Below, one piece after another: positions 1 through 9,632 of a stretch of DNA of 64,000 nt; the first letter of the stretch is position 1, and each line of letters starts with the position of its first letter. Under the pieces are notes generated by a model. The model did not search any database, was not told the DNA's origin, and saw nothing but the letters and a program-made list of their open reading frames with translations. Made by a program: the position numbers and the translations under genes. Source of the DNA: Sulfitobacter donghicola DSW-25 = KCTC 12864 = JCM 14565 (GTDB lineage: Bacteria; Pseudomonadota; Alphaproteobacteria; Rhodobacterales; Rhodobacteraceae); NCBI RefSeq assembly GCF_000622405.1, contig NZ_JASF01000005.1:2914001-2978000 (forward strand), written 5' to 3'.

Positions 1-376
1 CGATCAAAGGAATGGCAAGGGGAAAGACAGAAGGGTCGTCCTGTTCCATCACCTCAGGCGTTTCCGAGCTGTCTTCGCGGCGTTTTGTGCGGCGTTCAAA
101 CAGCATGTCCATCGCCGTTAAGAACAACAATATCCCGCCAGCCACGCGGAAGGCAGCCATTGAAATACCCGCAAATTCCAGCACCGCCTTGCCAAAGAAG
201 GCAAAAAGGACAAGCAGGAAACCACCCACCAAAACAGCCCGCAGCGCAATTTTGCTGCGCTCTTGTGCGGTCATGTCTGGTGTTAGCGCAAGGAAAATGG
301 GCGCAATCGCGATCGGGTCAATGACCACAAACATCGTTACAAAAGCTGCAACCATATAGGCCATATCAACGGTCAT
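1..376 (-). CDS. MarC family integral membrane protein (partial, C-terminus outside window)
   Basis: Reading the minus strand from the ATG at 376 gives an open frame to the window edge (about 125 residues) beginning MTVDMAYMVAAFVTMFVVID. Hydrophobic segments near residues 5-28, 44-65 and 72-90 and the VIDPIAIAPIF motif match the MarC/UPF0056 family of inner-membrane proteins, whose transport role is unproven. A charged loop (RRTKRREDSSETPE) follows the third segment. The ATG overlaps the TGA of the upstream ABC-F gene by four bases, so the two are probably co-transcribed and translationally coupled. The C-terminal half is missing only because the window ends. Confidence 0.8.
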   Translation of the reverse strand, partial: MTVDMAYMVAAFVTMFVVIDPIAIAPIFLALTPDMTAQERSKIALRAVLVGGFLLVLFAFFGKAVLEFAGISMAAFRVAGGILLFLTAMDMLFERRTKRREDSSETPEVMEQDDPSVFPLAIPLI

Positions 377-2235
377 GCTTGGGCTTTCTCCAGTTTCTCG
401 GCGGCAGTCATCCAGATGGCTTCGGCACGTTCAAGAGCGGCCATAACCTCTGCGTATTTCTTGTTCCAGACTTCTAGCTCACCAACCTTGTCTTTTTCGT
501 AAAGAGCAGGATCAGCGAGCTTTTTGGCGAGTTTATCGCGCATCTCGTTGATCTTGGTCACGCGCGCTTCTGAGCTGCGCACCTCTGAGCGGAGCGCGAT
601 CACGTCTTCGCGGCTAGCACGTTTGGGTTTTGGGGCCTCAACCTTGGGGCGGGCATTTTTGCTGACGGGTTTGTCCACAGTCAGCAACATCTTGCGGTAG
701 GCTTCCAGATCATCCTCATAGGGTTTCACCGTGCCGTTCGATACCAGCCACAAACGATCCGCCACCATCGACAGCAAGTGCATGTCGTGGCTGACAAGGA
801 TCACAGCGCCTGAATAGCGCGTCAGCGCCTCAACCAGCGCCTCGCGGCTTTCAATATCAAGGTGGTTTGTCGGTTCATCGAGGATCAACAGATGCGGCGC
901 GTCTAATGTGGCCAGCAGCAGCGACAGCCGCGCCTTTTGCCCCCCAGACAAGCGCCCAACGGCGGTGTCGGCCTGATCAGGCCCAAGGCCAAAACCCGCC
1001 AACTGCGCGCGTAGTTTCGATTGCATCACACCCGGACGGGCCGAGATCATGTGCTGAAGCGGCGTTTCTTCCACCATCAGCTCATCCACTTGGTGCTGGG
1101 CGAAAAAGCCGATGCGCAGCTTGCTGGAATTGGTGACCTTGCCATCGAACAGCACCAGACGGTTGGACAGCAGTTTCGACAGGGTCGATTTGCCCTGACC
1201 GTTTTTGCCCAAAAGCGCGATACGGTCGTCTTGGTCGATGCGCAGGTTCAAGCGGGACAGAACTGGGTTGCCCTCATCATAGCCCGTCGATCCGCCCTCG
1301 ATGCTGATGATCGGCGGGGACAGCTCATCTGGTTGCGGGAAGGTAAACACCTTGCGCGCTGCCTCTTCTGGCGGCGTGATTGTCACCATCTTTTCAATGG
1401 CTTTCATGCGCGACTGCGCCTGCTTCGCCTTGGAGGCTTTGGCCTTAAAGCGATCCACAAAGGCCTGCATATGCGCCTTGTGGGCCTGTTGTTTCTTGGC
1501 CGCTGCCGATTGCTGGGCGCGTTTTTCGGCGCGCATTTTGGCAAATTGGTCGTAGTTGCCTTGGTAATAGGTCAGCTTTTTATTCTCGAGATGTAGTATG
1601 CCGCCTACAGCGCGGTTCAACAGGCCGCGGTCGTGGCTGATGATGATGACGGTGTGGGGGTATTTGGCCAGATAGTTTTCCAGCCACAGCGCCCCTTCAA
1701 GATCGAGATAGTTGGTCGGTTCATCCAACAGCAGCACGTCGGGCTGGGCAAACAAAACCCCCGCCAGTGCCACACGCATGCGCCAGCCGCCCGAATAGGC
1801 CGAGCAGGGCTGTTGCTGGTCATGATCGTCAAACCCAAGGCCCTTAAGGATGCTCGCTGCACGGCCCTCAGCGGACCATGCATCAATATCGGCCAGCCGC
1901 GCCTGAATCTCGGCGATCCGCGTGGGATCTTTGGCGGTTTCGGATTCTTTCATCAAGGCGTGGCGTTCAACATCGGCCTCTAGAACCGTGTCGATCAACG
2001 AGGTCTCGTTTGAGGGGACCTCCTGAGCGATGCCGCCGATTTTGGCGCGCGACGGCAGGATGATTTCACCACCGTCTAGGCCTAACTCCCCGCGAATAAT
2101 GCGGAAAAGGGTGGTTTTACCCGCCCCGTTGTGGCCCACAACGCCCACTTTGTGACCCTCAGGAATGACGGCGCTAGCCTCCTCAAAGAGGGGGCGGCCT
2201 TCGACGGAATAGTTGATCTCGGATATACGTAGCAT
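373..2235 (-). CDS. ABC-F family ATPase (YheS/Uup-like)
   Basis: A 620-residue soluble protein with two ABC ATPase domains and no membrane segment, the ABC-F layout. Domain 1 has Walker A GHNGAGKT (residues 34-41), a YSGGW signature and LLLDEPTNYLD. Domain 2 has GKNGQGKST, the signature LSGGQKAR and LLILDEPTNHLD. A Lys/Ala-rich linker separates them and a charged coiled-coil tail ends the protein. ABC-F proteins act on ribosomes as translation factors; the exact role of this one cannot be read from sequence. It overlaps the downstream MarC-like gene by four bases. Confidence 0.93.
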   Translation of the reverse strand: MLRISEINYSVEGRPLFEEASAVIPEGHKVGVVGHNGAGKTTLFRIIRGELGLDGGEIILPSRAKIGGIAQEVPSNETSLIDTVLEADVERHALMKESETAKDPTRIAEIQARLADIDAWSAEGRAASILKGLGFDDHDQQQPCSAYSGGWRMRVALAGVLFAQPDVLLLDEPTNYLDLEGALWLENYLAKYPHTVIIISHDRGLLNRAVGGILHLENKKLTYYQGNYDQFAKMRAEKRAQQSAAAKKQQAHKAHMQAFVDRFKAKASKAKQAQSRMKAIEKMVTITPPEEAARKVFTFPQPDELSPPIISIEGGSTGYDEGNPVLSRLNLRIDQDDRIALLGKNGQGKSTLSKLLSNRLVLFDGKVTNSSKLRIGFFAQHQVDELMVEETPLQHMISARPGVMQSKLRAQLAGFGLGPDQADTAVGRLSGGQKARLSLLLATLDAPHLLILDEPTNHLDIESREALVEALTRYSGAVILVSHDMHLLSMVADRLWLVSNGTVKPYEDDLEAYRKMLLTVDKPVSKNARPKVEAPKPKRASREDVIALRSEVRSSEARVTKINEMRDKLAKKLADPALYEKDKVGELEVWNKKYAEVMAALERAEAIWMTAAEKLEKAQA

Positions 2236-2339
2236 AGGCGGGGTGTGACCTAAGTCGCCCTTGGCGTCAATCGCCGCTTTTCATGTGGCAGGACCCATGT
2301 TAGGGAGCGCCCAAATTAACACCATATTGGAGACGACCC

Positions 2340-2762
2340 ATGGCTCTTGAGCGCACATTCTCAATCATCAAACCAGACGCAACAAAACGCAACCTGACCG
2401 GTGCGATTGTTAAGAAATTCGAAGACGCAGGTCTGCGCGTTGTCGCATCCAAGCGTATTCACCTGTCCAAAGCACAAGCCGGCGAGTTCTACAAAGTACA
2501 CGCCGAGCGTCCTTTCTATGACGAACTGTGCGAATTCATGGCCTCTGCGCCAATCGTTGCGCAGGTTCTGGAAGGCGAAAACGCCATCGCGAAAAACCGC
2601 GAAGTTATGGGCGCAACCAACCCAGCAGACGCCGAAGCGGGCACAATCCGCGCCGAGTTCGCTGAATCCGTTGGTGAAAACTCCGTACACGGTTCCGACG
2701 CGCCAGAAACAGCAGCGATCGAAATCGCATACTTCTTCTCCGGCCTCGAGCTGGTTGGCTAA
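2340..2762 (+). CDS. ndk: Nucleoside diphosphate kinase
   Basis: A 140-residue protein that transfers the gamma-phosphate of ATP to NDPs through a phosphohistidine, balancing the NTP/dNTP pools in the cytoplasm. It starts [20 protein letters not shown], the classic Ndk N-terminus, and carries the active-site motif SVHGSDAPE with the phosphorylated His. Length is normal for the family. A GGAG ribosome binding site lies just before the ATG and a strong hairpin terminator follows the stop, so it looks monocistronic. Confidence 0.97.
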   Translation: MALERTFSIIKPDATKRNLTGAIVKKFEDAGLRVVASKRIHLSKAQAGEFYKVHAERPFYDELCEFMASAPIVAQVLEGENAIAKNREVMGATNPADAEAGTIRAEFAESVGENSVHGSDAPETAAIEIAYFFSGLELVG

Positions 2763-2787
2763 GTTTTTCAGTCACTGAGACGTATCA

Positions 2788-2815
2788 AAGGGTCGCCTTC
2801 GGGCGGCCCTTTTTT
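2788..2815 (+). terminator. Rho-independent terminator of ndk
   Basis: An inverted repeat, AAGGGTCGCC and GGCGGCCCTT around a TTCG tetraloop, is followed by a T run. It lies 26 bases after the ndk stop codon. Confidence 0.9.
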
Positions 2816-3132
2816 GTTGGGAAACGGCAGCCTCGTGCCCAATCTAACCGATGCCGCGCCTTGCATGAAAAGCAGCTTTTCAGAGCTTGCGGTTTCAAAG
2901 ACGTTTCAGGGAATGTATCGGCGGATGGATTTGAGGCATTTCATATTGGAATAGCGTTAACTAGGTGCCAGATGTTGGGCCAAACGGACCGCGTTTGGGA
3001 AGTTCTTGGCGGAATTTCGCGCATTAAGGGAGTTTTAATGCGCCCAGACCCACCTGAGATTAAACTTAAATTAACTAAAACTAACAAGTATTCTGGTAAG
3101 ATAATCCACAGAAAGATATCGGAAATCCCTAA
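2816..3132. other. Intergenic region upstream of the hybrid kinase
   Basis: About 317 bases with no convincing gene. It begins GC-rich and becomes AT-rich towards 3060-3130 (runs such as TTAAACTTAAATTAACTAAAAC), which would suit a promoter for the kinase gene at 3133. Short frames on both strands have no recognisable content. Confidence 0.5.
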
Positions 3133-5640
3133 ATGTTCACGTCTGTGAGAAAAAACGCCTCGGGTGCCGGCCGCCGCATATCGCATTATGTTTGGATGAT
3201 GTGTATTGGCGCGCTGGTCTTTAGTATTACGCTGTTTGTCTGTGCTCAATTCGACCGCCAGCAAACGCAGATGCACGGATTGTCAGTTCGGGAAAACACG
3301 GCTGAAATAGGGTCTCAGATTGCCAAGTCCATACAGGATGAAATCAGCAAACGACTTGTAACAGCACAAGCTCTTGTCGCCTTCAAAAATGCCGAGCCAG
3401 CTTTCAGTAACGAAGGCTTTTTGAAATTCGCGAACCAAATCAAAAATGACGATGCTAGCATTTTGTCGCTTCAATTCGCGCCAGATGGCATTGTTAAATA
3501 TGTAACAGATCCCGAGCGCAACGCAGCGGCCATTGGCCACAATCTCTTAGCAGATCCCAAGCGTTCTAAGGATGCTTATGATGCGATAAAAAACAATGAT
3601 TTCATGATCATTGGCCCTGTTGACCTTGTCCAAGGTGGCGTTGGCCTGATTGCGCGCAAGCCTATTTTTGACGTCTCTGAGCAAAACCAAAAACAGTTTT
3701 GGGGGTTTGCAATTATCGTTATCGATTTCACTGCTGTAACGAGTTTGTTTCCTGTGCATGGCGCAGAAGAAACGACACGCACCAAGGGACAGAATTTTTA
3801 CGCTTTGCGCCAATTATCAGACGGAAAGCCGCACCGAGTGCTATGGGGTGAATCTGAAATATTTCAGATGGATCCACATCTGGAGGAAATCGAACTTGCG
3901 ACGGGAACGTGGCAATTGGCAACTATACCTTCAGCCGGTTGGCCCAGTGCCTGGCCGGGGGCGTTAAATTTCCGAATTGCTTCAATCGCTATTGCGGCGA
4001 TGCTGACGGCTTTCTCGCTGTTCCTTCTGCGCCAACCGGCTCAACTTCGGCAGGCGGTTGCGGTAGCAACTGCAGATTTAAGGAGAACTGAGGATAGCCT
4101 GCGCGAAGCCCATAGGGTCGCAAAGATTGGCGCCCTGACATTATGCCCCGATACAGCGGATATTGGTTTATCCGTTGAGGCGCGGGTATTGCTAGGTGTG
4201 AGGGGCGATATAGAACACCTCGAAATGGAGGAATTTGCCCAGTTGGTTCACACTCAAGATCGCGAGCACGTGCACGAGATTTTGAAACAAGCAATCAACA
4301 GCAGCAAGGATGCCGAAATTGTTTTCCGAATTACCAAATCCGATGGATCGGACGCCGTCATCAAACTACGCGCGCAGGAGCGGGGTGATTTCTATGATGA
4401 CGGGCAAATTTTGAGCGCCACGTTACAAGACATCACAGAAGAGACGAGAAAAGAAGAGCAGCTGCGGCGGGCGCAAAAAATGGAAGCCATTGGGAAGCTG
4501 ACCGGCGGTGTTGCCCATGATTTCAACAACTTGCTTGCAATTATTCAGGGCAACTCTGAATTGCTAGAGGAGAAGTTAGACCACGATCTGGATCTTCTCG
4601 ATGAAATTCAAAAAGCAACGCGTCGCGGTGCTTCGTTGACGCAGCGCCTGTTGGCTTATTCACGGCAGCAGCCTTTGGTGGCAAAGCAAACTGATCTGAC
4701 TCTTCTAGTTCGGGGGATGGAGCACATTATTTCCCGCACCATTGGCGAGAACATTGACGTGATCCTCGAATTGCCAAGTGATCTTCGCCACGTAAAAGTG
4801 GACTCTGGGCAAATTGAAGACGCTATTTTGAACCTCGCCTTAAATGCGCGCGACGCAATGCCAAGCGGCGGTCAGCTTCGGATCGAATGCGAAAATATTT
4901 ATCTGGAAAATCAAGATTTTGTTCAGGAACAGGAGCTGATTGAAGGCCGTTACGTTGTCATTTCAATTTCTGACAATGGCGTTGGAATGGATCCCGCCAC
5001 CATCGAACGTGCGGTTGAGCCATTCTTTACAACCAAAGGTGTCGGGCAGGGGTCGGGCTTGGGCTTGTCTATGGTCAGTGGCCTTGCACAGCAGTCAGGG
5101 GGCATGATCACCATTGATAGCCAGACCAGCGTGGGCACAACAGTCCGCATGTATTTGCCTCAATTCGTAGGTGTTGAACAGCCCCTATCAGGGCCAGAAC
5201 CCAAGGTTGATTTTCCAAGCGGGAATGGAGAAACCATATTGATCGTCGAGGACAATGACGTGATCCTGCATATGCTCAAGCGGATGTTGAAGAAGTTAAA
5301 CTACACTGTGGTGGAGGCTCAAACCGTTCAAGCAGCACGCCGATTACTGGATGTGCGCTCGGACATTGATCTGGTTTTGACCGATGTCGTTCTTCCAGGT
5401 GGTCAAAGCGGCCTTGATCTTGTTGCCTCAATCGAAAACCGTCCATGGCGGCCTGAAATTGTGATTATGTCTGGCAATCCAAACGTTAGTGGCGGCACGG
5501 ATGAAGGCGTGATCGAGAAACACAGCTTTTTGAAAAAACCATTTAGTCAATATGACTTAGCCGATATCGTCCACAGAAAGCTCAAACACGCAAACGCAAG
5601 CAAGAGCATTGCGAAACAAATTTCTTTCTTGGCTTCTTAG
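3133..5640 (+). CDS. CHASE-domain hybrid sensor histidine kinase with C-terminal receiver
   Basis: An 835-residue membrane sensor. TM1 is near residues 20-40 and TM2 near 275-297; the region between is a periplasmic CHASE-like domain (IGHNLLADP and GLIARKPIF motifs). A PAS-like stretch follows. The phospho-acceptor is H462 in GGVAHDFNNLL, then the N-box NLALNARDAM, G1 SDNGVGM and G2 GQGSGLGLS of the ATPase domain. The receiver domain has acidic pocket residues near 707, phospho-acceptor D751 in LTDVVLPGG and lysine in KKPF near 801-802. It has no adjacent regulator or DNA-binding partner, so its output is unknown. CHASE ligands cannot be predicted from sequence. Confidence 0.9.
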   Translation: MFTSVRKNASGAGRRISHYVWMMCIGALVFSITLFVCAQFDRQQTQMHGLSVRENTAEIGSQIAKSIQDEISKRLVTAQALVAFKNAEPAFSNEGFLKFANQIKNDDASILSLQFAPDGIVKYVTDPERNAAAIGHNLLADPKRSKDAYDAIKNNDFMIIGPVDLVQGGVGLIARKPIFDVSEQNQKQFWGFAIIVIDFTAVTSLFPVHGAEETTRTKGQNFYALRQLSDGKPHRVLWGESEIFQMDPHLEEIELATGTWQLATIPSAGWPSAWPGALNFRIASIAIAAMLTAFSLFLLRQPAQLRQAVAVATADLRRTEDSLREAHRVAKIGALTLCPDTADIGLSVEARVLLGVRGDIEHLEMEEFAQLVHTQDREHVHEILKQAINSSKDAEIVFRITKSDGSDAVIKLRAQERGDFYDDGQILSATLQDITEETRKEEQLRRAQKMEAIGKLTGGVAHDFNNLLAIIQGNSELLEEKLDHDLDLLDEIQKATRRGASLTQRLLAYSRQQPLVAKQTDLTLLVRGMEHIISRTIGENIDVILELPSDLRHVKVDSGQIEDAILNLALNARDAMPSGGQLRIECENIYLENQDFVQEQELIEGRYVVISISDNGVGMDPATIERAVEPFFTTKGVGQGSGLGLSMVSGLAQQSGGMITIDSQTSVGTTVRMYLPQFVGVEQPLSGPEPKVDFPSGNGETILIVEDNDVILHMLKRMLKKLNYTVVEAQTVQAARRLLDVRSDIDLVLTDVVLPGGQSGLDLVASIENRPWRPEIVIMSGNPNVSGGTDEGVIEKHSFLKKPFSQYDLADIVHRKLKHANASKSIAKQISFLAS

Positions 5641-5768
5641 ATTTCAGTCTCACAGCATTGGCCGCGACAAGCCTCTTCCTGCGCCGCAAAGATCGGTTAC
5701 TTCAAATGCGTGTTCACGGCTGTGGTTCGCTTTTGACTGACAGCTGCCAAAACACATAACACCAGCCC

Positions 5769-7013
5769 CTAACGCAACAGCCCCATATCGCTGCCCATCT
5801 CCATTCCGGGAAAGACCGTTGTTTCTAGCGTCGAGGCGGGTAGCCCGAATTGGCTGTGCAGTAACCAGCCCAGCACGCTGCGTACATCGCGGGTGGGCAT
5901 CAGGTCACGGCGGTCATAAAGTTGAGCTTCGTCCAGACCCGGCCAATCGCCCAGCACACGTCCCCCCCGCAGCGCCCCTCCGGCAAGGACCATAAGCCCG
6001 CCGGTTCCATGATCGGTCCCGCCAGATCCGTTAATCCGCGCGGTTCGGCCAAATTCGGTCACGGCGACGACGGTGGTTTTGTTCCAGACAGGGCCACGCA
6101 CGGTTTCTTGCAGCGTCAGGATCGCGTTTGAGAGGCGCCCCAAGGCCTTTGAAAGGGGGCGTTCTTGTTGCTGGTGCGTATCCCAGCCGTTGATTGAAAA
6201 GGCCGCAATGCGTGTCTCTTCGCGCAGGCGTTTGCCTGCAAACTCGGCGATGCGGTTCTCAAGCGGCGCGGTTTTGCCTCCTCCGCCGCGCTTTTGGTTG
6301 TTGTTGAGCTTTTTTATGATCTCTCTTTGTCCACCCATTGTGGCCACGGCATCACCGTCATTGTCAGAGATGGCCATGGCCTGCTGAAAGGCGGCATCAA
6401 ACAGCGGGTCTTCCTTCATTATGAGGCCCGCCAGTTTCACGGCTTGCGGGCTCAGCACCAGATCCGATTCCGGTGTCCAGCGTTGCACTTTTTCAGGCCC
6501 TGTGAGCAGGCTCAGCTGGTCGCGGCCAATGGCAAATGCGGTTTCGCCATGACTATTGGGAAGCTGTTGCAAGACCCGATTAAGCCATCCATCACGGGAC
6601 AAACCATCGCTTAAACTGCTCAGACCAGCCTCAAGAAGGTCTTGGCCATCGAAATGACTGCGCTGATCGCGATAGGGGGTAGATACCGCATGGGCAAAGC
6701 CAAGCTGACCTTGTTTCCAAAGAGGGTGCAACGCCCGCAGCGCCGGATGCAGCGCGAAATACCCGTCTAGGTCAATCGCCCCCTCATCACCGCCTATTTG
6801 GGGGGCACCGCGCAGGGCAGCATAGGCAGGGTCGCCATAGGGGCGCACCACGTCCAGACCATCCATACCGCCACGCAGCAAAATGACCACCAGACGGTTT
6901 TCACCAGGTGTTGCGGCAAGGCTGACAGGCGTCACCAAGGGGCTTGCCGCAAGCGAGCACCCCAGCAAAGCAGAGCGGGCAAGAAAGGCACGGCGGTTGA
7001 GAGATGTGCTCAT
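5769..7013 (-). CDS. DUF1501 domain protein, Tat-exported
   Basis: About 414 residues from the ATG at 7013, which has an AAGGA ribosome binding site nine bases upstream; an upstream ATG at 7046 would lie inside the preceding gene. The N-terminus (NRRAFLARSALLGCSLA) is a twin-arginine signal, so the folded protein is probably exported to the periplasm. The body carries the DUF1501 core, including LLRGGMDGLDVVRPYGDP and TEFGRTARINGSGGTDHGTG, which belongs to the alkaline-phosphatase/sulfatase-like superfamily. The substrate is unknown. It is paired with the DUF1800 gene directly upstream, an arrangement seen in many bacteria. Confidence 0.88.
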   Translation of the reverse strand: MSTSLNRRAFLARSALLGCSLAASPLVTPVSLAATPGENRLVVILLRGGMDGLDVVRPYGDPAYAALRGAPQIGGDEGAIDLDGYFALHPALRALHPLWKQGQLGFAHAVSTPYRDQRSHFDGQDLLEAGLSSLSDGLSRDGWLNRVLQQLPNSHGETAFAIGRDQLSLLTGPEKVQRWTPESDLVLSPQAVKLAGLIMKEDPLFDAAFQQAMAISDNDGDAVATMGGQREIIKKLNNNQKRGGGGKTAPLENRIAEFAGKRLREETRIAAFSINGWDTHQQQERPLSKALGRLSNAILTLQETVRGPVWNKTTVVAVTEFGRTARINGSGGTDHGTGGLMVLAGGALRGGRVLGDWPGLDEAQLYDRRDLMPTRDVRSVLGWLLHSQFGLPASTLETTVFPGMEMGSDMGLLR

Positions 7014-7017
7014 GAGG

Positions 7018-8403
7018 TCATGTCCTTTGAAACGCGGGTGAGGCAAGGATCAGGCCCACGCCGTCTGATCGGGTTTCCGCGGCTTTCGCAGCGAAGGTCA
7101 CAGCGGGTGAGGCATAGTTGCCCAAGGCAGTGGTGACAAAATCGCGCGGGTCGGGCAGGGGATCTAGCAAAAGTTGTGGGATCGTAATGGCCCATTGCAG
7201 ACGCGCTGCGATGCCTTGCGGCGCAATCCAAAGGCTGTCTTCCTCGGGGAGGCCATCGGGGCCATCGGGTTTTTCCCAGATATGGCCCATCCTGCTCATT
7301 GGATTGACGAACAAATGACGGGCTCTCTTTTCTGTTAGGTCGGTGATGGCTTTTGGGGGAACGGCGAGGGCTCGCGCCGCCGAGCCAACAAAATGAAAGG
7401 GCGGTTTTACATTGTTTCTGGGCAAGGCCCATGCAGCGGGGTGGGTGAGCAAGGCTTTGTTCACTTCGGCCAGATCACCGTTTGTTTCCAAAAACCGCTG
7501 TTCCAAGGCGGTGATCAATGCGGGGTCAGGGGTGTCTGATGTAAAATGCACGGCCATTTTCCACGCAATGTGGCGCGCGGTTGCGGGGTGTTTGGCAAGG
7601 TCCCGCAAAACGGCTGTGACATCGCGGATATGACCCGCCCCGCCGCCGTAAGTTGTACCTAAAACGGTTTCGGCTCCGGGTTCGGCCTGATCCTTTCGAA
7701 ACTTCAGCGCCATAGTCGGGCCATATGTGACGCCAGTCAAAAGTTCGGCCAATTGGGTGACATCGGTCTGTGTATAAGGGCCGCCAGCCCCCAGCGTGTG
7801 CAGTTCTAACACTTCGCGGGCGAGGTTTTCGTTTAGCCCAACCAGTTTGCCGCCTCTGCTTGCCCGAACCGAATTTGCACCGATCGAGCGGTGCTGATCC
7901 AGAAAATGGATCATCAACGGGTGTAGAACAGCGGCGATCAAAAGATCCTCAAAGGTGCCGTTAATGTTCGGGCGGATTGCGCTTTCGATATAGGGAGAGG
8001 TTGCGCGCCTGATTTGTCCCGCTTTTCCTGTCGCTGTAAAATGATCGGCCCAAAACAGGGTGAGGCGTTCGCGCAGGGGCGCATTGGTCCAGACCCACCG
8101 GTTGATATGCTGACCCAGCCAGCCAATTTGGGCAATGCGGGCTTCTTTGTTCAGCACGCGGCGGCCCTTTTTCGCGGTTAACGCTTCGGGAGAGCCGCGG
8201 TTTTTCTTGCGGATTTTTTGCAAAACCTGACCTGCGGCGATCCTTTCTTGAAAGGTTTCAAAGGTTTCGATGGGGAACCGTCTGGCGATATCATCCTCTG
8301 CCGCAAGAGATTGCAGCATGTCTGACACCGAGCGGGGAGGAGCGATGTTGGGCGATAGGCCGCATCCAAAACGGATTTCCGCGAGTTGTGGGTCGAAGGG
8401 CAT
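7018..8403 (-). CDS. DUF1800 domain protein
   Basis: A 461-residue protein of the DUF1800 family, with the typical segments TLFWADHFTATG, NENLAREVLELHTLG and YTQTDVTQLAELLTG. No clear signal peptide is present at the chosen start. Its stop lies four bases upstream of the DUF1501 start, so the pair is an operon. The two families commonly co-occur and are presumed to work together in the cell envelope, but no reaction is established. Confidence 0.88.
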   Translation of the reverse strand: MPFDPQLAEIRFGCGLSPNIAPPRSVSDMLQSLAAEDDIARRFPIETFETFQERIAAGQVLQKIRKKNRGSPEALTAKKGRRVLNKEARIAQIGWLGQHINRWVWTNAPLRERLTLFWADHFTATGKAGQIRRATSPYIESAIRPNINGTFEDLLIAAVLHPLMIHFLDQHRSIGANSVRASRGGKLVGLNENLAREVLELHTLGAGGPYTQTDVTQLAELLTGVTYGPTMALKFRKDQAEPGAETVLGTTYGGGAGHIRDVTAVLRDLAKHPATARHIAWKMAVHFTSDTPDPALITALEQRFLETNGDLAEVNKALLTHPAAWALPRNNVKPPFHFVGSAARALAVPPKAITDLTEKRARHLFVNPMSRMGHIWEKPDGPDGLPEEDSLWIAPQGIAARLQWAITIPQLLLDPLPDPRDFVTTALGNYASPAVTFAAKAAETRSDGVGLILASPAFQRT

Positions 8404-8515
8404 CTACCGCTCCCTTGTTTCAGCTTGGCCAGAATATAACACTGATGTGAATTGATAACAGGTGGTTGCAAGGATGCTGCCTGCCGTGGTGGCGATTAAC
8501 CGCCAAAGGGGTGGC

Positions 8516-9550
8516 TTAGCGCCGCTTGCCGCGCCGTTTGGGCGTTTGATTGCTTTTGGGGCCAGTTTTATCGGGGGTGTTGGCGTTGTTTTCTTCTTGC
8601 AGCTTGCGCCAGCGTTCCAGCCGCGCAGGGTCTATCCGCCCATCGCTCACTGCGGCCTGAATTGCACATCCGGGTTCATGGGCATGTGTGCAGTCGCGAA
8701 AACGGCAATTTGGGGCCAGCTCGGTGATTTCGGCGAACAAGATGTCCAGCCCCTCGGACATATCGGCAAGGTGCAAGGTGCGGATGCCCGGTGTGTCAAT
8801 CACCCAGCCGCCACCTTTGATCTTATGCAGGGATCGCGAGGTGGTGGTATGGCGCCCTTTGGCGTCGTCTTCGCGGATGCCACCAGTGAGCTGTGCCTCG
8901 TCGCCCGTTTTTGCGGCCAAAGTGTTAAGCAAGGTCGATTTCCCCACGCCTGAGGACCCGACCAGCGCAACAGTTTGCCCCGCGCCACACCAAGGGGCCA
9001 AAGTGTCGGCCGCATCAGCAATCTTGGCGTTCAGGGTCACAACCTTTAGGCCTCGTTGCAGCGCGCTGGCGGTTTCAACATAAGATGATGTTTCTGCGAC
9101 TTTGTCAGCTTTTGTAAGGACGATCACCGGATCGGTGCCCGCTTCATTCGCTAGCGCAAGATAGCGTTCCAGTCGGGCGGGGTTAAAATCATCGTTGCAG
9201 GAGGTGACGATAAACAACGTGTCCACATTGGAGGCGATCAGCTGGGGAAAACGCGCGCCTTCGGTTTTGCGCTGCAACAGGGCGTGGCGATCTAGGCGGC
9301 GTACAACCATGTGTGTTTGCGGCTCGGCGATGATCCAGTCGCCTACGGCGAAATCGGTGGTTTTCATGCCCACGGGAAGGGCAAGTTTAACTTGGCCATC
9401 GGGTGATTGTGCTGACATGCGGGATCGGTGAACGGTCGCAATGCGCAAGCGCTCCATCGCATCCTCATCCGAGGTCAGCTGATCCTCGAAAAAGGATGTC
9501 CAGCCCAAGGAAGAAAGGGCCAAGGGGATATGATCTGGTTTTTCTGTCAC
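8516..9550 (-). CDS. rsgA: Ribosome small subunit-dependent GTPase A
   Basis: About 344 residues from the GTG at 9550, chosen because AGGACAAA precedes it and because family similarity (LALSSLGWTSFFEDQL) begins just after; longer frames run into the AEC gene. RsgA is a circularly permuted GTPase that checks late 30S maturation. Visible in order: OB-fold region, TKAD (G4), GSSGVGKSTLLN (G1), the TTTS switch region, DTPG (G3), and the zinc-binding end with C-x4-C, H and C in CRFRDCTHAHEPGC. A basic tail (KRRGKRR) ends the protein. Confidence 0.93.
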   Translation of the reverse strand: MTEKPDHIPLALSSLGWTSFFEDQLTSDEDAMERLRIATVHRSRMSAQSPDGQVKLALPVGMKTTDFAVGDWIIAEPQTHMVVRRLDRHALLQRKTEGARFPQLIASNVDTLFIVTSCNDDFNPARLERYLALANEAGTDPVIVLTKADKVAETSSYVETASALQRGLKVVTLNAKIADAADTLAPWCGAGQTVALVGSSGVGKSTLLNTLAAKTGDEAQLTGGIREDDAKGRHTTTSRSLHKIKGGGWVIDTPGIRTLHLADMSEGLDILFAEITELAPNCRFRDCTHAHEPGCAIQAAVSDGRIDPARLERWRKLQEENNANTPDKTGPKSNQTPKRRGKRR

Positions 9551-9632
9551 TTTGTCCTGAATGAAACCAAGCCCGCCTGATTGCAAGGGTTTAGGTGAAT
9601 TTGATGGCGAGGGGTTGAGCCATTGGTCAGCC

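Noticed and set aside
2861..3276. Frames on both strands between ndk and the hybrid kinase
   Set aside because: No ribosome binding site or recognisable motif; the minus frame overlaps the kinase start.
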